Positions 36,519 through 47,800 of a DNA stretch of 64,000 bases are shown in pieces. This stretch comes from Brachionus koreanus. Lineage: Eukaryota > Rotifera > Eurotatoria > Ploima > Brachionidae. The stretch covers positions 3,260,361 through 3,324,360 of the forward strand of contig PJRA01000313.1 of NCBI GenBank assembly GCA_016987375.1, read 5' to 3'. Below the pieces are notes generated by a model. The model saw only the letters and a program-made list of their open reading frames with translations. It was not told where the DNA came from and did not search any database. The position numbers and the translations under genes were made by a program. How positions within the stretch are numbered: position 1 is the stretch's first letter; each line of letters opens with the position of its first letter.

Positions 36519-37976
36519 CTAATGATTTATTTTAAAGTTAATATCCTTATCATTTAGAAATTTATAAATAACATTTTTGCATTGCATGTATCCAATACAT
36601 TGCATAGAAAGTTTTGAATAAATAATTGCTCTATGGTAATATGATGAATCATTCAGAATTTCGTTTACGGCTCTGCTTATATCATAAAAGTCCATTTTTG
36701 TGTAATCTAATCTGATTCCTAAACCAAGTTCATCGGCCACTCTATAAGCAACAGCCGGTTGATCTTCACTCAGCGGAATGCACACCATGGGAACTTAGTT
36801 TTAAAATTAAAAAAAAGCCAAAAAATTTTTTTCTTTACCTGCATAATGAATTGATTCACTGGTGCTATTCATACCTGAATGTGTAATAAATAAAGACGCT
36901 CTTTTAAGAACTTCAATTTGTGGACAGGATCTCACAATATAAAAGTTGTCTTTAATTCTTAATTTTTTTGTTTTTATTAGCTTTTGAAAGTGCTCATAGC
37001 ACTTGTCTCCTGTTGAGACAATAATTCTTAGATTAGAACTGTTAGTCGAACTATTCTGATTTATTATGTCAAAATTTTCAAAAGCATCAATTATCTTTTT
37101 AAATATATTAAAATTGTTATTGAACAAAGTGCCAAGTGAGACCAAAATAAGCTTGATATCATTATCAAACTTATAAGATTTTGCTGGAATAAGATCAAAG
37201 AGAGTTTTGAATGGTTCTAATTCTACTTGATTAGAATACATTTGAATCAGTGAATGTTCATTAATAGTAGAACCACAAAATTTATATATTGCCTTGTCAT
37301 ATAAATGAGATCTAGGATGAAGTTCTGGGAATGTTACGCTCAAAATCATTTTAGTGTATGGATCAATTTTCATTTTTAAATGTTTCATTGGATTTATAAA
37401 GCTAATGCCATGGCATACAGAAATCCTAATACTGGCTATAAAAATTCTAACCAGATCATAAAAAAAACGAAAATTATAAGGAAAAATTAATGCTTTTTCT
37501 ATCTGATTTGGATATATTTTTTCATTGTAAATAAATGTTGCTGAAAATCCCATCATTGGAGGCAGTGGCCATTTGTAAATTAGTTTTCTTGATTTTTTAA
37601 GATAATATTCCATAGCCCATTTGATGTAAATTCCAAATGTATCATAAATTATCAAATTTGGCTTTTCTTGATCGATTTCTTTGGCTATATATTCAAAATT
37701 ATTCGAAATCGCTTTCAGAGACAAAGTAGCCAAATCGAGTAGTTCAAAATAGCGGCTCTTGTCAAAAGGTCTTAAATTAGCCATTTTGACAAAGTCAAAA
37801 TTTTTCAAAGTTTTAAATTTAACTCCAATTGATTCAAATTTTGGACGAAATTCTTCAGTTAAATAAACAATTACTTCGATTTGTTCATTATTGGCTATTT
37901 CTCTCAGAACCGGTAGCAATGGGTTTACATGACCACTAGCTGGTATTGTGAACACAAATATTTTGTAATCAATCAT
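36519..37976 (-). CDS. Soluble UDP-glycosyltransferase, MGT/YjiC-like (GT1)
   Basis: Transfers sugar from UDP-sugar to a small molecule. Two exons: 37976-36839 and 36793-36519, in phase, 470 aa. The N-terminus FTIPASGHVNPLLPVLREIA is the acceptor-domain start seen in bacterial macrolide and YjiC glycosyltransferases. The donor site reads IVRSCPQIEVLKRASLFITH, then SGMNSTSESIHYAVPMVCIP and LSEDQPAVAYRV. There is no signal peptide and no C-terminal membrane anchor, unlike microsomal animal UGTs, so it should be cytosolic. The family resemblance suggests a bacterial or fungal origin followed by intron gain; this is inference. Divergent from the orphan at 38308. Confidence 0.85.
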
Positions 37977-38307
37977 CTGGTAAATTATGGTTTAGTTTTT
38001 ATGTGAAATTGACGTGGTTTTGATAGTTTTTTTAAAATAATTATTTTTTGGACTAGGGTGACATTTTATTTGACTTGATTGTAAAAAAAAATTCCAAAAA
38101 ATTAGTTTTTTAAATTTTATATTTTATTTAATTTCAAAACTGGGCAAATCTTGGCAAACTTGGACAATATTTTGCAAGTTTCAACAAAGTTGTTCTGGTT
38201 TTGGCAATAACTGGCAATTTTGGGCAAAAATTTACAAAAATATTATTCAAATGAAACAATTGATTGATTGACCGCACAAACATTTCTAAAATCAAAACTA
38301 CTCTAAA
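37977..38307. promoter_or_regulatory. Intergenic between divergent genes, with degenerate TTGGCAAA repeats
   Basis: The 331 bp separate the starts of the glycosyltransferase (-) and the 384-aa orphan (+). Between 38135 and 38240 there are about seven loosely repeated units around GGGCAAA/TTGGCAAA/TGGCAAT, spaced roughly 10-20 bp. This could be a decayed minisatellite or a cluster of binding sites. Confidence 0.5.
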
Positions 38308-39462
38308 ATGAAATATTTTAACTATGATTTTTGTCTTTTAACAGACAATGAGAAAAGACAACATGATTTAGCAAATTTACTAAAAAAAAATTATTGCATT
38401 CGCTATTTTGATAAATATTCTTTTAATTTAGAAAATTTAAAGATATTTTTACTAAGCTATGTCCGACAGGGTAATAGCCCGTCAAATTGTATAGTTATTC
38501 TAAACGATGTTGAAGTTATGGGTTTGAATAATCAAGTTTTAAAATATCTAATAGATTTGTCTGAAAAATTTTTCATTATTTTTACATTAAGACCGATAAG
38601 TAAAAGTTCTGATGTTAATATAAAAAAAAGTGAAGAATCGATTCAAAAAAAGCTATTTTTTAAAAAAGAAAACGATTTAATTTTTTATTCAACATTTTTG
38701 AAAAATCTAAATATTGATGAAAATTTGAGTGAAAAAAATTTATATATGTTTATAATTAATATTATAGAAAAAGTATTCGAAAATGATGATATTTACATAG
38801 TTAAATCGTTTCTAAGTTATTTGGCCATTCGGTCATTTAATTACGTAAAAATTTCAAGTATTTTCAATAGATTAGAATCTTCGTATCCCAATTTAGATAA
38901 AGAAAAATTCACGAAACTTATCACAATTTTAAAAACTCTACTACTTAAGACCGGACCCGAAGACAAAACTGTAAAGTTTTGTAGTCAAAATTTTGAACAA
39001 TGGATGATACAAAACTATCTAAATATTAAAGAAGGCTATCAAATTGAAGCCATTTACTATTGGTCCAAGATATGTAATTGTCATTTAAGAAAAAATCGAA
39101 CTTCAACTCCTTACAATTCTTCAAATGATTTGTCCAAATCAGTTTTCGAAAATCTTGATATTAGCGAAATCAAATTTGACTTAAATTCTAGTCTTTACTT
39201 TGAAAAGTGTAAGTATTACCAATGGTTAAGCAAATATCAATATTATTTGAGCAAAAGCTTTGGTTATAATGACAGAAATTGTTTTTCGAAAATGATGTTA
39301 ATTCACAAATCAAAAAATTTGCATCAGCCATCAACTAAATCGTTTCTATCAGATGAACCAACAATTATTTCAAACAATTCCACTTTCATATTGAATAGAA
39401 AAATTCCTAAAAAAAAATCGTGTTTTGGCAGATTTTTTTCAAATTTTTTCTCTTTTTTTTGA
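38308..39462 (+). CDS. Uncharacterised intronless 384-aa protein
   Basis: Not recognised. It is a single long open frame from ATG, unusual here because most neighbours have many introns. There is no signal peptide. The stretch GNSPSNCIVILNDVEVMGLN, then a segment ending FFIIFTLRPI, has the hydrophobic-strand pattern of a P-loop ATPase Walker B region, but no Walker A is visible in the first 60 residues. FCSQNFEQWMIQN vaguely recalls the segment after STAND NTPase domains in TANC/ANKRD50 proteins; I put little weight on this. The tail is Ser/Asn-rich and ends in the basic-aromatic KKKSCFGRFFSNFFSFF, which could bind membrane. It may be a lineage-specific gene or a retrocopy. Its stop is 69 bp from the sulfotransferase stop. 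Confidence 0.65.
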   Translation: MKYFNYDFCLLTDNEKRQHDLANLLKKNYCIRYFDKYSFNLENLKIFLLSYVRQGNSPSNCIVILNDVEVMGLNNQVLKYLIDLSEKFFIIFTLRPISKSSDVNIKKSEESIQKKLFFKKENDLIFYSTFLKNLNIDENLSEKNLYMFIINIIEKVFENDDIYIVKSFLSYLAIRSFNYVKISSIFNRLESSYPNLDKEKFTKLITILKTLLLKTGPEDKTVKFCSQNFEQWMIQNYLNIKEGYQIEAIYYWSKICNCHLRKNRTSTPYNSSNDLSKSVFENLDISEIKFDLNSSLYFEKCKYYQWLSKYQYYLSKSFGYNDRNCFSKMMLIHKSKNLHQPSTKSFLSDEPTIISNNSTFILNRKIPKKKSCFGRFFSNFFSFF

Positions 39463-39531
39463 ACAATTAATTATTTAATTTTTTTTCAAAATAAAATATT
39501 TATTTAAACAAAAACAATAAACTAGTGTTAA

Positions 39532-40440
39532 TTATAATTTAAAAGAATTATTTTTGTATTGCAAAAATGAGTATATGGGTGCAAAATTTTCCAAATTTTT
39601 AATAAAATCCCTAGGCAAATTATTGACCCATAAATCAATTGAATTAGTGTGAATGCTTTTTTTTATCTGGTTTGTTGACCACTCAGACTCAGACACTGCT
39701 ACTTCGTCGCCAATGTATTTTTCATGCTTTAGTAGAGATTCGTCCCATCTTTCTCCCACGTGATTAATTATTTTTTTTATCTCATAATTAGGATTTGTGA
39801 CTAGCTTTTCATAGTAAACCTTCATACAATAATCATCTCCTGCTAATTTGCACTCGTCTAAAGCATTTTTCATAAATCTATTCCATGATTTGGCAGTTTT
39901 TTCAAAATAACTAGTATCATTGTATTTTTTGAATATTTTAGAGTACGAGTACACGACAGCCCGTGGGTCTCTTATCATAAGAATAAATTTAGATTGAGGG
40001 AAAATTTTTTTTAAATACAAAATATATTTGGCAATATTTGGATCTTTGTCACATAATCGTTCGGCTATTTTTCCATTTTCGATAATTATTTCCCTCAAAA
40101 ATTTCCCCATGGCTCTATCCAACGTGCCCATATCTAGGCCAGCGTCCATTATTTGCTTCATTATGACCTTGCTATCTGTTAAATACTTATGCCATTGTAA
40201 AATTAAAGGAATAATTTTTGTCTCAGGACCACATCTTATATCTGGATGAGCGTCAAATATTGCACGCATCAAAGTTGTTCCTGAACGACCATAGCCACCA
40301 ATAAAAATGAAATTATCACTTTTGACATTTTTCAGGCATCTATTCAAAAAAGTAAGTCCGAATAAAACCGCTAAAACGGCCACTATTTTTTTTCTATTTA
40401 ATCTCATTAAATTAAGTAAATTTTTTATATTTAGCATCAT
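39532..40440 (-). CDS. TPST: Tyrosylprotein sulfotransferase
   Basis: Golgi enzyme that moves sulfate from PAPS to tyrosines of secreted and membrane proteins. Single exon, 302 aa, shorter than human TPST1/2 (about 370). The start is the first of two adjacent ATGs at 40440; the frame upstream opens only with TTG. Residues 16-35 form a type II membrane anchor. The 5'-PSB loop reads FIGGYGRSGTTLMRAIFDAH, then PDIRCGPETKIIPLIL with the catalytic Glu. LCDKDPNIAKYILYLKKIFP and KFILMIRDPRAVVYS (3'-phosphate binding) follow, and the C-terminal block has ESEWSTNQIKK. All key residues are present. The lack of introns contrasts with its neighbours. Confidence 0.92.
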   Translation of the reverse strand: MMLNIKNLLNLMRLNRKKIVAVLAVLFGLTFLNRCLKNVKSDNFIFIGGYGRSGTTLMRAIFDAHPDIRCGPETKIIPLILQWHKYLTDSKVIMKQIMDAGLDMGTLDRAMGKFLREIIIENGKIAERLCDKDPNIAKYILYLKKIFPQSKFILMIRDPRAVVYSYSKIFKKYNDTSYFEKTAKSWNRFMKNALDECKLAGDDYCMKVYYEKLVTNPNYEIKKIINHVGERWDESLLKHEKYIGDEVAVSESEWSTNQIKKSIHTNSIDLWVNNLPRDFIKNLENFAPIYSFLQYKNNSFKL

Positions 40441-41845
40441 ATATTTCAAATTGAATATTCATCTAAATGCTATTTATTTTAAATCATTTTTTGTTAATCA
40501 TTTAGACTTTCAGTCAATATTTTTATCAAAAGTCTTTTTTTTAATGGAAAAATTAGGTTTTTAATTTCAACTAAAATTTTGATGTTTTTAATGTGTATGA
40601 CATTTAAATTTAATTTATTATCCTTAGTATTAATAATTTCCTTTTTTATTAAAAATATTTTCATATAAATGCACATGATATTAAAATTTAAAATTTTTTT
40701 TTTTAAGAAAAAAAATTACGGCGAAATTTTGAAAGTTTTCTTCATTTGATTTAGCTATAAAAATACCTTAGACATTTACTTAGTGAAAAAGTCCAAAATT
40801 TTGATTTTCTGAAAGGATTCATTATTTTATGCTTTCAAAAAAAAAATAGAAAAAAAAATGAAATGCTTTTGAGGCAAAAAAAAATCTATTAAACAATTTT
40901 CATGATCAAGCATTGGAAATAAAATATACTTGATTTAACTAATGAAATAAAAGTATGTTAACTTGATAAATCATTCTTTAGAAAAAACTCATAGAACCTT
41001 TCTTTTGTAATAAAATAACTTAAATGTGTATTAATTAATATTGTTGATATCAGTATCCTTTTTCGATACTAAAAGCACCACCCTATGTTTAAAAATTGAT
41101 GGTTAAAAGGCTGCATTTTGCTCACAGAATGAAGCCTTTAAAAATTTCTAGAAAAATTAATTATTCTATCTTCAGTTTTAAGAAACAAAAATTCATAATT
41201 TTTGAAGCATTTAGTGTCTAAAAATTTAAATATTTCATAAATAATTAAACTAAATCTTGAGAATTTGATTTTATTGCTTGAAAATCGTGCAAATGAAAAT
41301 TTATTTAATCAGATTCAGAAAATTTTTCTAAGAAATCGACCTTTAATTTAAAAAAAAAAATGCAATTTTCCTGTGTCAATCGATTATTTTTAATCTCATA
41401 CGATTAATTTTTATTATATAGTTGTAGAAAAAATTGCTTGTTGTAATGCTTATATAAATTAATTAACATTTGGTGATTTAAGACACGCTGGTAGATTAAA
41501 AACAAAATTTATTTAATTAGGAAAAGTTTTTTAAGAGTTTTCTGTTTTAAAAATAACTATTCAAAACATTAAATATCTAATCTAGAATAAAAATAAAAAA
41601 CTTTTTTAATCACGTGATTTATTTTGCAATATTTATCATAGAATATTATTCAAGTAATATAATTTAAAAATCTCAGTCTCGTTTTATACTGAACTAAAGT
41701 TTTAATTTAAAATGTTTGTATCGTAGTACTTAGCTAGAAGATATTTATATTAAATTAATTTCAAAATATTATCTTTAGAGAGTTTAATGAAGGATAACAA
41801 ATGCCATAGATTTTATTTATTTTGTTTAAAATAAATTTGCTTAAA
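40441..41845. other. Intergenic, about 1.4 kb, nothing recognised
   Basis: AT-rich sequence between the sulfotransferase start and the DEPDC5 start (divergent). It should include both promoters. At 41055 CGATACTAAAAGCACCACCC resembles one terminus of the MITE at 26274, without a partner nearby; it may be a solo fragment. Confidence 0.5.
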
Positions 41846-44800
41846 ATGATCAACTCGAGTCGAAAACCAGAATTTTTTCAGACAAGGGCTATTCAAAATC
41901 GCATCCCAACATCGAGTCAGATTAATCAAGTTGAAAAATCAAATATTGGTGAAACCAAAAGATTGAAAGTACAAACATTTAGCAGCTCAACTACACAAAA
42001 TTTGCCAGGTACAAATAAATTTTTTTAAACCACACCCTTTATTATCGTTTATTTAGCTATCCAAATCAACCAGAAAACATGGCCTAATCTAAAAGTAAAC
42101 GATTTGATTGAAATATCCTCACTATCTAGTCAGAACACGAATAATTCGAATTCAAATCAACTTAATTCATCGCTAAGTCGAGCGGCAGCAAGTTCACTGG
42201 TCCTTTTATCATCATCGACATCGTCATCTTCATTAAATCCTAGTCAACAAAATTCAATCGATGACGAAACAAGTCCTTTTTTGGTCAATATTATAGAAGC
42301 TTCATTTAATGATCAAATACTAATGGACAATATAAGAATAGAACAAGCAGCCAGTCAGCCTCCATTTTCAATAAAAAATTTTGCTTTTGTTAACGTAACC
42401 ATTGTTGACAAAGCAAGCGTAATGCTTGATTTGGTCGAGGTTCATTTCAAAGAACAATACATTAATGGATACGATATGCTCAGAATTAAGAAATCAGTTG
42501 AAAATACATGTATTTATGTGAAAAAAAATATTGAATTTTGCTTGATTAGATGCTCGGTAAAAGAATTATGGTCGGTAAATGGTGATAATGTAACATGTGG
42601 TTACGTAGGTGAAAAAACAAGGTTTGTTTTCCGCTCACAAAGTGCTATGTGTCTGATCTATATTCAAATGAGTAGAGAAATGTGGGAATTTGATGTCAAT
42701 GGAGAGATGTATCATGAAAAAGCTATTAATTTTTTGGGTAAATAGACAGCTTTTAATTCAAAAATTTTATCAAACTTGACCAAATTTAACACCTTAGTTA
42801 ATATTTTGTTTATTTGCTTTTTTGATACATAAATACATAAAAAAATATGGGGAAAATTTCTTAATAAAAAATTGCGTTATTTTATTCAGAAGCACATTTT
42901 TTGGTTTTAAGTTTTTTTTTTTAAAAGCGCTCTATTAGCATAAATTATAGATAATTGAAATACTAATTTATAGGAAAAATTAAAAAAATTTGAAATTTGA
43001 TATCAAAAAAGAAAAATAGTTAAGCTTGTTCTTGATAATTTCTGGAAGACCATTAAATTTTTGCCAAAAAATGCATAGAAATTATAAAATTTTTGAAATT
43101 ATTGAAAAAAAATTGAGTCAATAATAAAAATAATAGCACTGCAATGTGACTTTTCATTGGAAAATTCCAAAACAAAAAGTAAAAATTTTAAAACTTTTGT
43201 TTAAATGGTTAAAATTTTTCCTGCTGATGAAACAAAGTAAAACAACTGTAGGTTTAGCTAATATGGAAGTCTGCAAAATTCCACTCAATATAAAAATATC
43301 AAAAATAAATCGTAATTAATTGCACTGATTTTGCAGGCTTCTGAAGTAGCTGAAACTACAGCTGTTTCACTTTGTTTTATCTGCAAAAAAAACTTTTAAC
43401 CATTTAAACAAAAGTTATAAAATTTTTACTTTTTGTTTTAGAATTTTTCAATGAAAAGCCACATTGCAGTGCTATTATTTTTATTATTGACTCAATTTTT
43501 TTTCAATAATTTCAAAAATTTTATAATTTAAGTCTATTATAAGATTTTAACTCTAAAAAATGTAAAATTTTTAAATTTTGACCCGCTTAAAAAAGACGTG
43601 TTTGATATAAGCGTGAGTTTGAGCTATATGCAGTCATGTGACACCCATACTAAAAATTTTTTTAATAAATTGAAACTATTTCAAACTATTACAATAAAAT
43701 TTATTACACTTATTTGAAAACACAAAAAATAATTAAAATATGTAATTGTTATGAAAAATTTTTTAATTTTGAATTTTTGTAATTTTTATGATTTATTTTA
43801 AATATGAAAAATTTTAGAAAAAATTTAAATGTGGCCCTAAAACCTTTGTTGATGTATAGCCAGACTTGAGCATCTACCTCATCAGCTTGACTGCAATTTA
43901 ATTTCTAAACACCATGGCTCATAGATTATTTTTGGCTTTGTGTACTAAAAAAATTTCTCGATTTGGTTTTCTTCGTCATCAGTGTCTTAATTTTTAGAGG
44001 AACATCTGCTGCTAGAATGCTCTTTGGAATCGTGCGATTTATTGGCATTAATGGTGAATTATTTTCCGAAACGAAATGGTCATTTTTTATTTATTTGGTT
44101 GTATATTTTGGTATTATTATTTAAATGCTTGTTTATCTCAAGCTTTTTCTTCAGAATATGATATGAAATAAAATAATAATTTAAATAAAAGAAATAGGAT
44201 AAAATGAGTAAAAATTAGATAAAAAAATAAAATTAAATAAAAAAAAGTTATAAATAAAGAGTTAAAGATTAATGATGGTATATTTATATATAATTTTAAA
44301 AATGTTAGAAACTAAAAATTATTTTTTAATTGTATCTTTTTATAATAAAAACCGCTTTTTATTTTATTTTTATTAATATAACAGTCTATGTGGCTTAAAC
44401 TTTAAATAATAATAATAATAATACACTCATTCTTTTATGAGTTCCAAATTTTTCTTTATGCTAGTTTTTTTACGAGCTCATTTTTTATAATGTGGGAGGT
44501 GACTAGAATAAATTGGCAGCTAAATTAATTATATTTTTGTGAGGTCAAAAAATTCTCCTTATAAAGCGTGTAATTGTAATTGTTCTTTTTTTTATCTTCT
44601 CCTCCCTAGTAGAGTATAAGACGTCCATACACGCCCTCCTTAGCAAAACTTTCTACTTCTTCCAGCATTTCTCTTTCCTTTAGGTATCCAAGATAATGAA
44701 ACTCTAGGAATTATGTCTGTTGGCATTCTTAAAATATGTCTAAGCCACCCTAGTTCTCTTCTGTTAGATCGGTTCAGTCCTTGTTCTTTACAACTCATCA

Positions 44801-47800
44801 TTTTTAATGATTTTAGATAGAATATTCTCTAAAATTTTAGTTGGCTATTCTTATAGAAAATTTATTTATATACATAAATATACATATTTAAATATAAATT
44901 TATGCATTTATGTAAATTTCAATTTTTGTATATCGCGATCCAGTAACACAAAATTTGACAAGACTATAATAAAAGTTTAATTTAGTTTTCACTTGAAGAG
45001 ATCTAGCCGTTCAGTTCAGTTGCAGTTCTGGCCTTCATTAATGTTTTGGATGCCTTCTTGAGAGGTTTCATTCTTGCTAATTACGCTTCCTAGATAAATT
45101 ACTCCTTAATGGAACTCCTTGTGGAACACAGGGTCATTTGATTGGTAATTCTTGGACGGTCTGGTAGTAAGTCTTAGGCGCTTGCAGCCAGAATTGAGAG
45201 GTGTTCAGGTTTTCATCCACAAAACTTCTGTCAGAGTTTTATTTTGGTATAATAGTTTTATGTTGATAAAAAATCAAACAAACTAATAGAATTTAATAGA
45301 ATTAATGAAATAATAAAAAATCAAAAATTAACTTATTTAATAAAAATTATCAATATTTTTTAATTACAGATGAACTTTTTAAAAATTGGAAAAATCAACA
45401 ATGCACTCATGATGTAACAATTGCTTTATTTTCTCGTGTTTATTATGATGCAAAATCTATCGATGAATTTCCTGATTCAATAGCAGCCTATATCAAAATC
45501 GATCACAAAAATCGCTTTTACGAGGACTATTATCGAGTTGTATACCAAAACGAACGCTATGAAGAATGGACGCCAACTTTGGTAATTTTAAAGCGATTGA
45601 TAAAAGAATATCGAGACTATGTACTTAATTATCACAGTCGACAAATAGAGAAAAAAATGCCACCTGGATCACTGTCTTCAGCTGCCGAGGGAAATTTTTT
45701 GCAAACTTTAAATCTTTCTTCACGAGTTTTTGAACGTCATTTTATCGATAGACCGTTCGACAGAGCTGGTATGATGAGTTTAGTAATTACACCTGGAAAT
45801 GGTATATATGAAGTAGAAAAAGAGATGGCAAAAATTACCAAAGAGAGAGTAATTGACAATGGAATTGGATCTGATTTAGTATGTTTAGGAGAACAGCCAT
45901 TACACGCAGTGCCTTTATTCAAATATGACACGACAGATGCATTTGATATTCCAAATTGGATGAATCTTAGCTTCTATCAGTCATCTGAAATGGTCCGATA
46001 TTGCAATTCTTGTTTTTTGCCTCGATCAAAAATAAAACTCAAAACCAAAAGCACAAAAATTAATCCCGATAATATATTGCCAGATTATTCAAGCGCTAAT
46101 TTTTTAAATTCATTTGAGGAATCGGACAAAATTTTTGATAATAATCCGACTAAAGACAAAAAAGGAAGTTCAAGTCGAAATCCAAATGGTCAAAAGAATA
46201 AGCCAAAATATTCTACCAACAATAGCATGGGAAATTTGAGCTCGTCTATGGTCTCCAGTACTTCGGAATATCCCAGAGATGAAAATGATGATGCTGATAT
46301 AGACTCATCGATGGAATCTGATTTGGAGGGCGAAAGTGGAGACAAAAAAAATCAAAAGATTAATCCATTTATGCCGAATCAGGTCAAAAAATCTCGTAGA
46401 CTACCATGGGCACACATATTTCCTCTTCGTAATGATGGCTCGCCCATTTTTCCTCACAAAGAAACTTCTTATACACCTGAGAGTCAACATAAATTGATAA
46501 ATATCACCAATAATCTAATTATGGGTTTTCAACCAAAAATTTCACCTGAATTAGGACAAAGTTTAAATTCGGTGCAAAAAATCTATTCATTTAATAAAGC
46601 ATATTCAGCAACTGAGTAATCTAATCTCTATTTAATAAATTTTTAAAAAAATATTTATTTTAACAAATTAATAGAACTGGAAATCTTACAACAGTGAGTT
46701 TAAATGGAAACCGAAGAAAAGCACTTATTTCCAAAGGTTCTAAATACGGATTCGAGTTTAAAGATGAATCGATCGGGCTGTTGAAAACTGGCGTTGCATG
46801 GAAGTCTCTGACAACACCAGCACTTTTTCCATTGACAATTGACTATACGCCTAGTGAATGGGCCAAAAAGTATAAATGTGCCAGTGACTATACTTTGCTG
46901 TTGGAAACAATACGTGAGGAATACTGTTTTTCCAATTATCAATACGATCAAAAAATCACTATGGGTCAAGTATTTATTGAGCTTGTTGGTCATAGATTAG
47001 CTATGGGTTTTCAAATAGTTGTTCCGAAAAATACTTTTACACATACTTCGAATTCAGGTAGCAATTCAGATTCGACTAGTACTACGCCAACCAACTCGAC
47101 TCAATCACACTTAACCGACATTAAAACTCATACATTAACAAATACTTTGCACTCAAATTTTATTTGTGATTTAAGTCAATCTTGTTCGGTTCTGCCGCGA
47201 AATAATCTCAAGTCTATTAAGGGCTATTATAGACTGAGCCTAGGTCGAATATTTCACGAGCTTTTCTATATAGTTGACCCTTCGGATCAAAGCGAACAAG
47301 TAAAAGTTGAAATTTATGTGCCTATATCAAAAAATAAAAGTCAATCAAATAATCCTATTGAATATAAATATCGATTTCAAGTGCCTGACTCTAAAACATA
47401 TGACATATCATATTGCGAAATAAGCCGCACTAACATTGAGTCTATTAAATGGAATTACATTGACAGGTAAAATTTAAACTTTAATTTTCATATATATTTT
47501 TACAAAAAATAATAGAAAAATTAAAAATTAATTTATCTTTCATTTCTTATTTTTGATGATCTGACATGAATTTATTTTGAAGCTACAAATCGTATTGTCA
47601 CAAGACGTATTGTTACCATTATTTAAATAAAATACCATTATGATTTCCAATAAATTTTAACACTCAAAAGTCGGAGGGGTCTTTAGAACCCCTTTTGTTA
47701 CTTCCTTTTTTGTTTTTAATTCAATAAATTTAATCATTTTTTATATATATTTTATTCAATCATATTTTAAACAAAAATGCTAAAAAAATTATTTAATTTG

